Positions 48,387 through 56,656 of a DNA stretch of 64,000 bases are shown here, in pieces. The stretch's first letter is position 1. The number at the start of each line of letters is the position of its first letter. The notes under the pieces are model-generated. The model did no database searches, had not been told where the DNA came from, and saw nothing but the letters and a program-made list of their open reading frames with translations. Origin of the DNA: JBCBSZ01 sp039185015 (GTDB lineage: Bacteria; Actinomycetota; Acidimicrobiia; Acidimicrobiales; Poriferisodalaceae); assembly GCA_039185015.1 (NCBI GenBank), contig JBCDAU010000010.1:62001-126000 (forward strand), in the 5' to 3' direction. The translations under genes were made by a program, and so were the position numbers.

Positions 48387-49301
48387 TCAGGACGTGGCGG
48401 CGAGCGCCTGGGCGATGAGGCTCTGCGTGCCGTTGGTGGCGACCTTGTCGCGATCCTCCGCGTACTTGACGACGGCGCCGAGGCTGGCCTCGACAGATGC
48501 GGCGTCGAGCTCGGCGCAGCCGAGGCGGCCGAGCGCGACGGCCCAGTCGATCGTCTCGGCGACCCCTGGCGGCTTGTAGAGCTCGAGCCCGCGCAGGCCG
48601 GCCACGGCGGCGGCGACCTGGCGGGCCAGCTTCTCCCCCACCTGCGGCGCGCGGCGGCGGACGATCTGCACCTCGCGCTCGAAGTCGGGGTGCTCGACCC
48701 AGTGGTAGAGGCAGCGGCGCTTGAGCGCGTCGTGGACGTCGCGGGTCCGGTTGGACGTGACGATCACGATCGGCGGCGTGTCCGTGCGGAAGGTCCCCAG
48801 CTCGGGCACCGTCACGGCGAAGTCGGAGAGCACCTCGAGGAGGAACGCCTCGAACTCGTCGTCGGCCCGGTCGACCTCGTCGATCAGCAGCACCGGGGGG
48901 ACGCCGCTCGACGCCGTGGCGATGGCCTGGAGCAGAGGGCGCTTGATCAGGAATCGCTCGGAGTAGAGCTCGTCCTCCAGCTCGCTCGCCGCGGCGGTGC
49001 CGCCGGCCGCCTCGGCCGTTCGGAGGTGGAGCAGCTGGCGGGTGTAGTCCCACTCGTAGAGCGCCTGCGCGGCGTCGATGCCCTCGTAGCACTGCAGGCG
49101 GAGCAGGTCGCCGCCGGTCCAGCGGGAGAGCGCCCGGGCGACCTCGGTCTTGCCGACCCCGGGTTCGCCCTCCAGCAGCAGGGGTCGGCCGAGCTCGAGC
49201 GCCAGGAAGACGATGGTCGCCAGGCCCTCGTCGGTCAGGTAGTCCTGCGCCTCGAGTCCGGCCCGGACGTCGTCGACGGTGCGCTCCCCTGTGCCCTCCA
49301 T
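48387..49301 (-). CDS. coxD: CoxD-like MoxR-family AAA+ ATPase (copy 2)
   Basis: The 304-residue AAA+ ATPase is closely similar to copy 1 at 22113-22988. It has Walker A (LLLEGEPGVGKTEVARALSR), Walker B (PPVLLIDEVDRADDEFEAF), sensor 1 (IVTSNRTRDVHDALKRRC) and the CoxD-type LQCYEGIDAAQALYEWDYT. It opens the second maturation operon (coxD-coxE-xdhC-xdhC-mocA-coxG). A TAGCCT -10-like element lies nine bases before ATG 49301. Confidence 0.92.
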   Translation of the reverse strand: MEGTGERTVDDVRAGLEAQDYLTDEGLATIVFLALELGRPLLLEGEPGVGKTEVARALSRWTGGDLLRLQCYEGIDAAQALYEWDYTRQLLHLRTAEAAGGTAAASELEDELYSERFLIKRPLLQAIATASSGVPPVLLIDEVDRADDEFEAFLLEVLSDFAVTVPELGTFRTDTPPIVIVTSNRTRDVHDALKRRCLYHWVEHPDFEREVQIVRRRAPQVGEKLARQVAAAVAGLRGLELYKPPGVAETIDWAVALGRLGCAELDAASVEASLGAVVKYAEDRDKVATNGTQSLIAQALAATS

Positions 49302-49310
49302 GAGGCGGTC

Positions 49311-49316
49311 AGGCTA
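49311..49316 (-). promoter_or_regulatory. Putative -10 element of the second cox maturation operon
   Basis: The minus strand reads TAGCCT, matching TANNNT, and ends nine bases before the coxD ATG at 49301. The 47-base gap has no Shine-Dalgarno sequence next to the start, so the mRNA may be nearly leaderless. Confidence 0.3.
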
Positions 49317-49348
49317 ACGGCCCGGCGGTGGAGCGCCGTATTCGGGCG

Positions 49349-52300
49349 TCAGGGCAGGACCTGGAACGACCGGCTGACGTTCGGGGCCGGGTCCCACGTG
49401 CCGTTGCCGGCCTGCGAAGCGACGATCGTGCAGGTGCCGGTCTGCCCGGCGGCGAACACGAAGTTGCCGCTGAGCTCGCAGACCGCCGGGGTCTGGCTGA
49501 CGAAGGTCACCGCCAGACCGGAGGTCGCGCTCGCCGAGAGCGTCACACCGTTGGACAGCGCCTGGCTGAAGTCGGGTGGCTGGGCGAAGTCGATGGTCTG
49601 CTGGCGCTTGATGATCGTGAAGTCCAGCCTGATGGAGGTCGGCGCGTAGAGAGCGTTGCCGGCCTGGGACACGGTGATCGAGCAGGTGCCGAGACCGTTG
49701 AAGAAGACGTTCGGCATGTCGTTCACGCACGGCGCGGTCGGCGTGTACACGACCGGGAGGCCGGACGACGCCACCGCGCTCATGGGCACCGAGCTGAAGA
49801 GCTCGACCGTGCCGCCGCTGACGCCCCAGTCGATCGTCTGCTGGGCGAGGACGATGTCGATCGTCCAGCTCGCCTGCGGGGCGGCGTCCCACGTCCCGTC
49901 GCCGCCCTGCGAGCCGTTCACGGTGCACGTTCCGGTGTCGGTCGGGACCACGGTGTTGCCCGCGAGGCGGCAGGTCCCGCTGGCCGAGAGATCGACGGGC
50001 AGGCCCGAGGTGGCGATCGCCACGACGTTCTCACCTCGGCTGATCACCTCCATCGACGTCGGTGCGTCGAACGAGATGGTCTGGATCCGCTTGGAGACCG
50101 TGACGATCGCGGTGCCGGACGCCGGGGCGTAGTCGCCGTTGCCGGCCTGGTCGCCGGTGATCGTGCAGGTGCCCTCGCTGGTGGCGGTCACGGTGGTACC
50201 CGAGACGGTGCACGCACCGCTGCCGGTGAGCGTGACCGCCAGGCCGGCGCTCGACGTGCCGGTCGCGGTGCCCGTTTCCCCGACGAGCAGCGAGTCCGGG
50301 GCGTCGACCGAGACCGACGGGGTCGCCCTGGCGACGTCGACGGTTCGGCTGACGCTGGGGGCCGCGTTGTACTCGGCGTCACCGGGCTGGGAGGCGACCA
50401 CCGTGCAGGTGCCGGCGCCGGTGGCGGCGAGGGACGCCCCGTCGTTGGTGCATGGACCGGCGGTGACCGTGTAGGTCGGTGGGAGGCCCGAGCTGGCCGT
50501 GGCAACCATCGTCACGGCCGGCCCGCCGAAGGTCAGCCCCGACGGGGCAGGGAACGTGATCGTCTGGTCCTGCTTGTCGACAACGATCTCGACGATCTCG
50601 ATCGACCTCGTCGAGGTCGCCGACGCGGTGTTGCCCGTCGCCGGAGCCGTGCCGGTGAGCGTGCAGGTGCCGGAGCCGGACACCGTGAGCTGGTTGCCTG
50701 CGACCGAGCAGGGTCCGGACGTCGAGTACACGATCGTCACGCCCGCCGAGCTCGTGGCCGGGAGCGGCACCGAGCCGGCGATGTCGATCGAGGACGGCAG
50801 CCCGCTGAGATCGACGGTCTGGGTCTGCGCCGTGACCGCGATCCGGTCGGACACCACGGCTCGCTCGAAGTCGGCGTCGCCGGCCTGGACGGCGGACACC
50901 GTGCAGGTGCCGGTGCCGGTCGGCACGAGGCGGCTGCCGCTGATCCGGCACGGGCCGCTGACCGAGAACGTCACGCGGAGACCGGAGCTCGCGGTAGCCT
51001 GCAAGGACACGCCGTTGGAGCCGAAGCGCATCGATCCGGGGAGGGAGAAGTTGATGGTCTGCGGCTCGCGGTCGCCGGCCTCGTCGGCGCCGAGCACCTC
51101 GATCTCGATGACCACCGGCTCGGCCTCGGCCCAGTCGTCGTCACCGTCCTGGGTGATGGTGATCGTGCAGAGGCCGGGCTCGAGGCCGATGATGGCGTCC
51201 TCGGCGATCTCGCACGGTCCCTCGATCAGGTAGCTGAGCGGCAGGCCGGAGTCGGCCCGCGCCTCGAGCGGGATCGGGTCCTCGCCGACGACGAGCACGC
51301 CGACCTCGGGCGCGGCGATCAGCTGGGCCTGTGCCTCGACCAGCATGAGCCACTCGGACTCGACGTCGCTCCAGGTGTCGTCCCCCGGCGAGGTGCCGAG
51401 CACGGAGCATTCACCGGCGCCGGTGAGCGTGAGCTCCTCGCCGTCCCAACGGCACGGTCCGGTGATCTCGTACTCGACCGGCAGCCCGGCCGAGGTCTCG
51501 AGCGGCAGCGAGAACGGACCGGAGCCGGTCGGTGTCGTCTCGGGCAGCGCCTCCTCGAGGTCGAGCTCTTGGACGAAGCGTCCGTCGTCGGCGACGAGGA
51601 GGTCGGCAGCACCCGTCGTGCCGAGCGGGCGGAAGAGGGCCTGGCCGTCGGGAAGGCGGGTGAGGAAGAGTCCGTCGCCGACCTCGGCCGCCTCGATCCG
51701 CACGACCTCGTTCAGATCGAAGTCGTCCCACGGCTCCCCGACGAACTCGATGCGGTCGAGGTCGTCGGGGACCTGCGGCTCGGTGAGCGGGTTGCCGCAC
51801 TTGCAACGGGCCCGAGGGACGCCCTGGTCGTCGACCAGCACGGCGGTACCGGCCTCGAGGATCGACTGGCGGGGCGTGGCCCGGCCGTCGCGGTAGCCGT
51901 GGTTGGTCACCCAGGTGTCCTCCATGAGGACCGCGGGGGTGAGCGACGAGATGTAGGCCGGGATCTCGTCGACCTCGATGCCCTGCACGCCGGCCCATGC
52001 CTCGGCCTTGTCGGGCTCCTGGGCGAGGAACGCGATGAGCTGGGCCGGATCGCACTCGGCGTCGGAACCGGTGCCGCCGTACAGGCCGGGAGCGGTGCCG
52101 TCGACGACGGTGACGCCGTCACCGAACGCGATCGAGCGGAGCTCACCCGGCACGGTCACGTCGGTGAACGAGAGCGAGTCGGTGAACGGGTCAGGGCCGA
52201 CCGAGTTCGCCCGCTCGAGGTACACCTCGACCGAGCTCGCCTGGGCCGGCCAGACGGCGACGAGGACGAGGGCGATGGACGCGACGACGACCCCGGCGCC

Positions 52301-52357
52301 GACCGCGAACGGGCCCAGCCCGTACCGGTCTCGCAATCCGTGGAACCACACCCGCAT
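49349..52357 (-). CDS. Secreted DUF6777 protein with nine Cys-paired beta repeats
   Basis: The 1002-residue protein has an N-terminal membrane/signal segment (VGAGVVVASIALVLVAVWP) and a DUF6777 domain at about residues 60-225 (GLYGGTGSDAECDPAQLIAF, WVTNHGYRDGRATPRQSILE, RARCKCGNPL). About nine repeats of roughly 75 residues follow, each with two cysteines, as in ASSGLPVVYTPTAPC then GLGTCSITVSQAGNALY. The repeats look like extracellular MBG/Ig-type beta domains with one disulfide each. No C-terminal sorting signal is seen. It is followed upstream by an Hsp70-like gene on the same strand, a possible functional partner. Confidence 0.88.
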   Translation of the reverse strand: MRVWFHGLRDRYGLGPFAVGAGVVVASIALVLVAVWPAQASSVEVYLERANSVGPDPFTDSLSFTDVTVPGELRSIAFGDGVTVVDGTAPGLYGGTGSDAECDPAQLIAFLAQEPDKAEAWAGVQGIEVDEIPAYISSLTPAVLMEDTWVTNHGYRDGRATPRQSILEAGTAVLVDDQGVPRARCKCGNPLTEPQVPDDLDRIEFVGEPWDDFDLNEVVRIEAAEVGDGLFLTRLPDGQALFRPLGTTGAADLLVADDGRFVQELDLEEALPETTPTGSGPFSLPLETSAGLPVEYEITGPCRWDGEELTLTGAGECSVLGTSPGDDTWSDVESEWLMLVEAQAQLIAAPEVGVLVVGEDPIPLEARADSGLPLSYLIEGPCEIAEDAIIGLEPGLCTITITQDGDDDWAEAEPVVIEIEVLGADEAGDREPQTINFSLPGSMRFGSNGVSLQATASSGLRVTFSVSGPCRISGSRLVPTGTGTCTVSAVQAGDADFERAVVSDRIAVTAQTQTVDLSGLPSSIDIAGSVPLPATSSAGVTIVYSTSGPCSVAGNQLTVSGSGTCTLTGTAPATGNTASATSTRSIEIVEIVVDKQDQTITFPAPSGLTFGGPAVTMVATASSGLPPTYTVTAGPCTNDGASLAATGAGTCTVVASQPGDAEYNAAPSVSRTVDVARATPSVSVDAPDSLLVGETGTATGTSSAGLAVTLTGSGACTVSGTTVTATSEGTCTITGDQAGNGDYAPASGTAIVTVSKRIQTISFDAPTSMEVISRGENVVAIATSGLPVDLSASGTCRLAGNTVVPTDTGTCTVNGSQGGDGTWDAAPQASWTIDIVLAQQTIDWGVSGGTVELFSSVPMSAVASSGLPVVYTPTAPCVNDMPNVFFNGLGTCSITVSQAGNALYAPTSIRLDFTIIKRQQTIDFAQPPDFSQALSNGVTLSASATSGLAVTFVSQTPAVCELSGNFVFAAGQTGTCTIVASQAGNGTWDPAPNVSRSFQVLP

Positions 52358-52423
52358 GACCCGGAACTTAAGGCGTCGAGCTCGGCGAGGTTCCCTCCAC
52401 AGGCCGCCCAGCGCGGCCCCCGG

Positions 52424-54343
52424 TCACTCTGGGCGCAGGAGGTCGGCGAGCTGTGTCGCCAGCGCGTCCGGGTCCTCGACCGCTCCGCACAGGACGATCT
52501 CGCCGTCGATCTCGATGTTGCCGATCGCGCCCAGCACGCACAGGTCGGTCTGGACCTGCACGAAGGCATCGAACCACGGGTGGCCCTGGATGTCGGGCGC
52601 CGCCGGCGCCGCGTCGTTGCAGTCGACGTAGAACGCCAGCACCTCGGTCCGGAAGGTCTCGTACGACTGTTGCAGGTCGGGGAGCACGGTCGTGTCGATG
52701 CCGTCGGGCAGGTCGGCGTGTGACGGCAGCGCCAGGATGCGACTGTCGAGGTTCGAACCGCCCTCGCCGAAGAGCAGCTCGACCTCCTGCAGCTCAGTGA
52801 GGCAGCTGAAGGCCGGTAGGGGGTTCGGCACGTTGCCCGACAGCGGCGGAGCACCGGCCAGGAAGAGCGTCAGCGCCTCGTTCTGGCTCCACACCTGCGC
52901 GACTTCGTTGCGGTACTCGTCCGCCTCGCTCACACCGATCGACGCCGGCGTGGACTCCTCGGACTCGGTCGTCGTCGTGGTCTCACCGTCGCCCGATCCC
53001 TGGAGGATCGCGACCTCCGTGCCGTCGCCGTCGCCACCGCCGAAGCGGTTGTTGGCCACCAGCGCGACCGCCACCACCAGGGCGGCGAGCAACAGGAGCG
53101 GCACGACCACCCGGCCGAACGCGCCGGCCCGAGCCGGGGTCTCGGAGCGGACCGGCTCACGGTCGACCGGCAACGGAGGAGGCGGTGGCTCCATCGGTTG
53201 GGTGGGCGGCAGCTCCGGCTCGGGCACCAGCGGCCCGGACCGCGGCGGCGGGGCGGGCGCGGCGGGGACGGCCGCCTGACGGATGGCGTGACGGGCCGCG
53301 CCGAGCGCGATCGCGTGCTTCGGGTGCGTGTCGATGGCCACCGGTGCACCGACACCGTCGGCGACGATCTCCCCGACCAGTGGCATCCGCGAGGCGCCGC
53401 CCACGAGGAGGATGCGGTCGAGATCGTCGAGCCCGATCCCCGCCGACGAGACGCTGCGCTCCAGCGCGGCGACCGTCTCGGCGAGCCGCGGGCGAACGAG
53501 CTGCTCCAGCTCCGAGCGGGTGAGGCGGATCTCCTCGGCGTTCCGCCCCGGCAGCATCGCCAGCACGCTGGTCGACGTCTCGGTCGACAGGGCCTCCTTC
53601 GCCTCACGGCAGCTGGTGCGCAGGTCGGTCACGGCCCGGAGGACCATGGGGTCGTTCGGGTCGAGCTCGCCGAAGCCGCCCATCGACGTGGCGACCATCT
53701 GGAAGACGGCGTCGTCGAGATCAGCGCCGCCGAAGCCCTCGACACCATCGGGCTGGCCGATCACCTCGAAGCCGTCGTCGGAGGCGCGGAGCACCGCCGT
53801 GTCGAACGTGCCGCCGCCGAGGTCGTACACGGCGAGCAGCTCGCCGGCGCCGACACGCTCCCGGCCGGCGTAGTCGACGGCCGCGGCGACCGGCTCGGGC
53901 AACAGCGTGACCTCGCTGAGGCCCGCGGCGCGGGCGACGGAGGTCAGCAGCTCCAGGCGGAAGCCGCCCCAGGCCGCCGGGTGGGTGAGCACGGCCGTCG
54001 TGGGCCGGTGTCCCTCCTGCCGCTGCACCCGGTCGACGACCTCGGTGAGCAGGAGGCGCGTCAGCTCCTCCGGCGAGTGCGGGACCCCGCCGAGGTACAT
54101 GGGGACGTCGTCGCCGAAGCGGCGCTTGAAGAGGCGGGCGCCACGTTCGGGCTCGACCGACAGGTTCCGGACGGCCGGCGAACCGATGAGGGTCTCGCCG
54201 TCGCCGGCGACCCAGACCACGGACGGCACGGCGACGCTGGCGTGGTCCAGCGAGACCATCTCGACACGATCGCCCCTGCCGATCGCCGCTGCGGAGTAGG
54301 TGGTGCCGAGGTCGACACCGAGCACGTAGCCACTGTCCGGCAC
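52424..54343 (-). CDS. Hsp70/actin-like ATPase with membrane helix and exported C-terminal domain
   Basis: The 639-residue protein starts with a complete Hsp70-type ATPase domain at about residues 1-360: GVDLGTTYSAAAIGRGDRVE (phosphate 1), VYDLGGGTFDTAVLR (phosphate 2), LLPEPVAAAVDY and ILLVGGASRMPLVGEIV (adenosine loop). The usual substrate-binding domain is missing. Instead a Pro-rich linker leads to one membrane helix at about 411-431 (VVVPLLLLAALVVAVALVAN) and an exported domain of about 200 residues with several cysteines. GTG 54343 follows a -10-like TACGAT. It may energise or sense surface processes; no substrate is known. Confidence 0.88.
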   Translation of the reverse strand: MPDSGYVLGVDLGTTYSAAAIGRGDRVEMVSLDHASVAVPSVVWVAGDGETLIGSPAVRNLSVEPERGARLFKRRFGDDVPMYLGGVPHSPEELTRLLLTEVVDRVQRQEGHRPTTAVLTHPAAWGGFRLELLTSVARAAGLSEVTLLPEPVAAAVDYAGRERVGAGELLAVYDLGGGTFDTAVLRASDDGFEVIGQPDGVEGFGGADLDDAVFQMVATSMGGFGELDPNDPMVLRAVTDLRTSCREAKEALSTETSTSVLAMLPGRNAEEIRLTRSELEQLVRPRLAETVAALERSVSSAGIGLDDLDRILLVGGASRMPLVGEIVADGVGAPVAIDTHPKHAIALGAARHAIRQAAVPAAPAPPPRSGPLVPEPELPPTQPMEPPPPPLPVDREPVRSETPARAGAFGRVVVPLLLLAALVVAVALVANNRFGGGDGDGTEVAILQGSGDGETTTTTESEESTPASIGVSEADEYRNEVAQVWSQNEALTLFLAGAPPLSGNVPNPLPAFSCLTELQEVELLFGEGGSNLDSRILALPSHADLPDGIDTTVLPDLQQSYETFRTEVLAFYVDCNDAAPAAPDIQGHPWFDAFVQVQTDLCVLGAIGNIEIDGEIVLCGAVEDPDALATQLADLLRPE

Positions 54344-54349
54344 GCCGGG

Positions 54350-54355
54350 ATCGTA
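54350..54355 (-). promoter_or_regulatory. Putative -10 element of the Hsp70-like gene (leaderless)
   Basis: The minus strand reads TACGAT, matching TANNNT, and ends six bases before GTG 54343, with no ribosome-binding site between. This supports the chosen start. Confidence 0.35.
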
Positions 54356-54424
54356 GGAGGCGCGTCGTGGTCGACGAGCATCGACTCCCCACGCAAGGTG
54401 ATGGTCGACCGACGTCAGCGCCGA

Positions 54425-54457
54425 CCGCACCCAGCGTTCACCCAGGATCCACCGAAC
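54425..54457 (+). promoter_or_regulatory. Putative PHO box upstream of phoX
   Basis: Three direct-repeat units in exact 11-base register carry CACC at 54428, 54439 and 54450: CCGCACC, GTTCACC and ATCCACC, each followed by four variable bases. The middle unit equals the Streptomyces PhoP unit GTTCACC. A -10-like TAGGTT lies at 54496-54501, so the box would flank the -35 region. This is the pattern expected for phosphate-starvation control by PhoP. Confidence 0.6.
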
Positions 54458-54542
54458 CGCCAGCACCCCATCCCGGCCTCGTCACCCCCGCTCCGTAGGT
54501 TCCCCGCCGACCGACAACGTGCTCCACGAAAGGGGGACGTCC

Positions 54543-56450
54543 GTGACGGACGTCAGCGACGACGCAGTCTGCAACACCTCCGGCAACCGACCCTTCGGCG
54601 AGATCCTCGAGGCCAGCCTCAGCCGCCGGAACTTCCTCGCCGGCGGCATGGCCACCGGTGCCGCCGCCTTCCTGGTCGGTGGGAGCGGCTCGCTCATGGG
54701 CGCCGGCACCGCAGCGGCCGGGCCCCGCGGCAACCCCGGCCGCCTCATCAGCTTCGACGCCATCGCCCCCTCGGTCGAGGACGCCGTGATCGTCCCCGAC
54801 GGCTACTCGACGCACGTGATCGCCAGGTGGGGCGACCCGATCGTGCCGAGCGGCCCCGCCTTCGCCACCGACGCCTCCAACTCCGCCGAGGAGCAGGAGC
54901 ACCAGTTCGGGATGGGCCACGACGGCATGCACTACTTCCCGATCGGGCGCGGCAAGGCCGGCTCGCGACGCGGCATGCTCGTCATGAACCACGAGTTCAC
55001 CACCGGCAACCTCCTCTTCCCCGACGGTGAGGAGACCTGGGACGCGGACAAGACCGCCAAGGAACAGCGAGCCCACGGCGTCGCCGTCTGCGAGGTCGCC
55101 CAGAACCGACGCACCAAGGAGTGGTCGGTCGTCGAGTCGCGGCGAGCTCGCCGCATCCACGTCCAGACGCCGATGACCTTCTCGGGTCCGGCCGCGGGCC
55201 ATCGACTGCTGCAGACCGACGCCGACCCGGACGGCACCACTCCGGTCGGCACCGTGAACAACTGCGCCCACGGCTCCACGCCCTGGAAGACCTACCTGAC
55301 CTGCGAAGAGAACTTCAACGGGTACTTCTGGAACTCGGGCGAGGGTGAGCTCACCGAGGAACAGGCTGCGCTGTTCGACCGCTACGGCGTGTCGGAGTTC
55401 GGCTTCGGCTACCAGTGGGCGTCAACCGACGATCGGTTCCGCGCCGACCTCAACCCGAACGAGACCAACCGCTTCGGTTGGGTCGTCGAGATCGACCCGA
55501 TGGACCCGGACCAGACGCCCGTGAAGCGCACCGCGCTCGGCCGCCTCAAGCACGAGGGCGCCGTCGTCACCGAGAGCCGGCGCAAGCACGCCGTCGTCTA
55601 CATGGGTGACGACCAGCGCTTCGACTACATCTACAAGTACGTCAGCGCCCGCCCGTGGCGGCAGATGACCGCTGACGGCGTCAGCCCGCTCGACGAGGGC
55701 ACGCTCTACGTCGCCCGGTTCGACGAGGACGGCACCGGTGCCTGGCTGCCGCTCGTGTACGGCGAGGGACCTCTCACCGAGGAGAACGGCTTCGCCGACC
55801 AGGGCGACGTGATGGTCAAGGCCCGCATGGCGGCCGACGTCCTCGGCGCGACGCCGATGGATCGGCCCGAGTGGACCGCCGTGGACCCGAAGACGAACGA
55901 CGTCTACTGCACGCTCACCAACAACACCCGCCGGGAGGAGGGCGACACCGACGCCGCCAACCCGCGGGGACCGAACGACTGGGGCCACATCATCCGCTGG
56001 ACCGAGGCCGGCAGCGACAACGCTGCTCCCGACGACTTCGCGTGGGACCTGTTCGTCCTCGCCGGTCCCGGTGACGGCGTCGACGGCTCGACCGTCTCCG
56101 CCGATGCCGCCTTCGGTTCCCCGGACGGCCTGTGGTTCGACGACGACGGCCGCCTCTGGATCCAGACCGACGGCCGTCAGCCGGTCGAGAGCAACGACCA
56201 GATGCTGGTCGCCGACCCGGACACGGGCGAGTTCAAGCGGTTCCTCACCGCGGTCCCGGGCTGTGAGCTGACCGGCGTCGTCACGACCCCGGACCGCCGG
56301 ACGATGTTCGTCAACATCCAACACCCCGGCGACGCGGGCACCCCCGAGGACCCGACGCTGGAGAGCTCCTGGCCGGACTACGACGGGACGCGTCCCCGTC
56401 CGGCCACCGTCGTCATCACCAAGGACGACGGCTTCCGCATCGGTACCTGA
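54543..56450 (+). CDS. phoX: PhoX-family alkaline phosphatase (Tat-exported)
   Basis: The 635-residue protein has a twin-arginine signal (LSRRNFLAGGMATGAAAFL, about residues 28-55) and the DUF839/PhoX body. Landmarks are LVMNHEFTTGNLLFPDG, NNCAHGSTPWKTYLTCEENF, EIDPMDPDQTPVKRTALG and LWIQTDGRQP. PhoX enzymes are Ca/Fe-dependent phosphatases that release phosphate outside the cell. GTG 54543 follows an AAAGGGGG ribosome site; the frame is open 24 bases further upstream. It is divergent from the Hsp70-like gene and sits behind a likely PHO box. Confidence 0.92.
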   Translation: MTDVSDDAVCNTSGNRPFGEILEASLSRRNFLAGGMATGAAAFLVGGSGSLMGAGTAAAGPRGNPGRLISFDAIAPSVEDAVIVPDGYSTHVIARWGDPIVPSGPAFATDASNSAEEQEHQFGMGHDGMHYFPIGRGKAGSRRGMLVMNHEFTTGNLLFPDGEETWDADKTAKEQRAHGVAVCEVAQNRRTKEWSVVESRRARRIHVQTPMTFSGPAAGHRLLQTDADPDGTTPVGTVNNCAHGSTPWKTYLTCEENFNGYFWNSGEGELTEEQAALFDRYGVSEFGFGYQWASTDDRFRADLNPNETNRFGWVVEIDPMDPDQTPVKRTALGRLKHEGAVVTESRRKHAVVYMGDDQRFDYIYKYVSARPWRQMTADGVSPLDEGTLYVARFDEDGTGAWLPLVYGEGPLTEENGFADQGDVMVKARMAADVLGATPMDRPEWTAVDPKTNDVYCTLTNNTRREEGDTDAANPRGPNDWGHIIRWTEAGSDNAAPDDFAWDLFVLAGPGDGVDGSTVSADAAFGSPDGLWFDDDGRLWIQTDGRQPVESNDQMLVADPDTGEFKRFLTAVPGCELTGVVTTPDRRTMFVNIQHPGDAGTPEDPTLESSWPDYDGTRPRPATVVITKDDGFRIGT

Positions 56451-56513
56451 GCTGTCACCCGAGCGGGGACCCCGGAGCCCCCGGAGCGCCCGGTGCTCCG
56501 ATCCCCTCCCCGT

Positions 56514-56541
56514 GTCCTCGCCCTGACGGGCTGCGGCCGGG
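56514..56541. repeat. Dispersed intergenic repeat, copy 2
   Basis: This 28-base block is identical to 33274-33301. It is preceded by a CCCCGGAGCCCC block and a small hairpin, GGAGC at 56483-56487 with GCTCC at 56495-56499. It lies just after the phoX stop. Confidence 0.7.
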
Positions 56542-56599
56542 GCCGTGTTGGCAGCACGTCCGCATCGGAACCTGATTCCCTCCCAGGTCCCGTACGCGT

Positions 56600-56629
56600 C
56601 GAGGCCCGCCCCTCCCGGGGCGGGCCTCG
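56600..56629. terminator. Bidirectional hairpin terminator between phoX and the orphan FAD subunit
   Basis: GAGGCCCGCCCC at 56601-56612 pairs perfectly with its complement at 56617-56628, and C56600-G56629 extends the stem to 13 bp around a 4-base loop. It lies between convergent genes. There is no strong T-tract. Confidence 0.75.
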
Positions 56630-56656
56630 TGAGTTGTGACATGTGCTTCGAGCTGG

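Noticed and set aside
49328..52723. 1131-codon plus-strand frame opposite the DUF6777 gene
   Set aside because: It has Arg/Gly/Asp-rich repetitive composition mirroring the repeats of the real gene, with no signal peptide or known domain.
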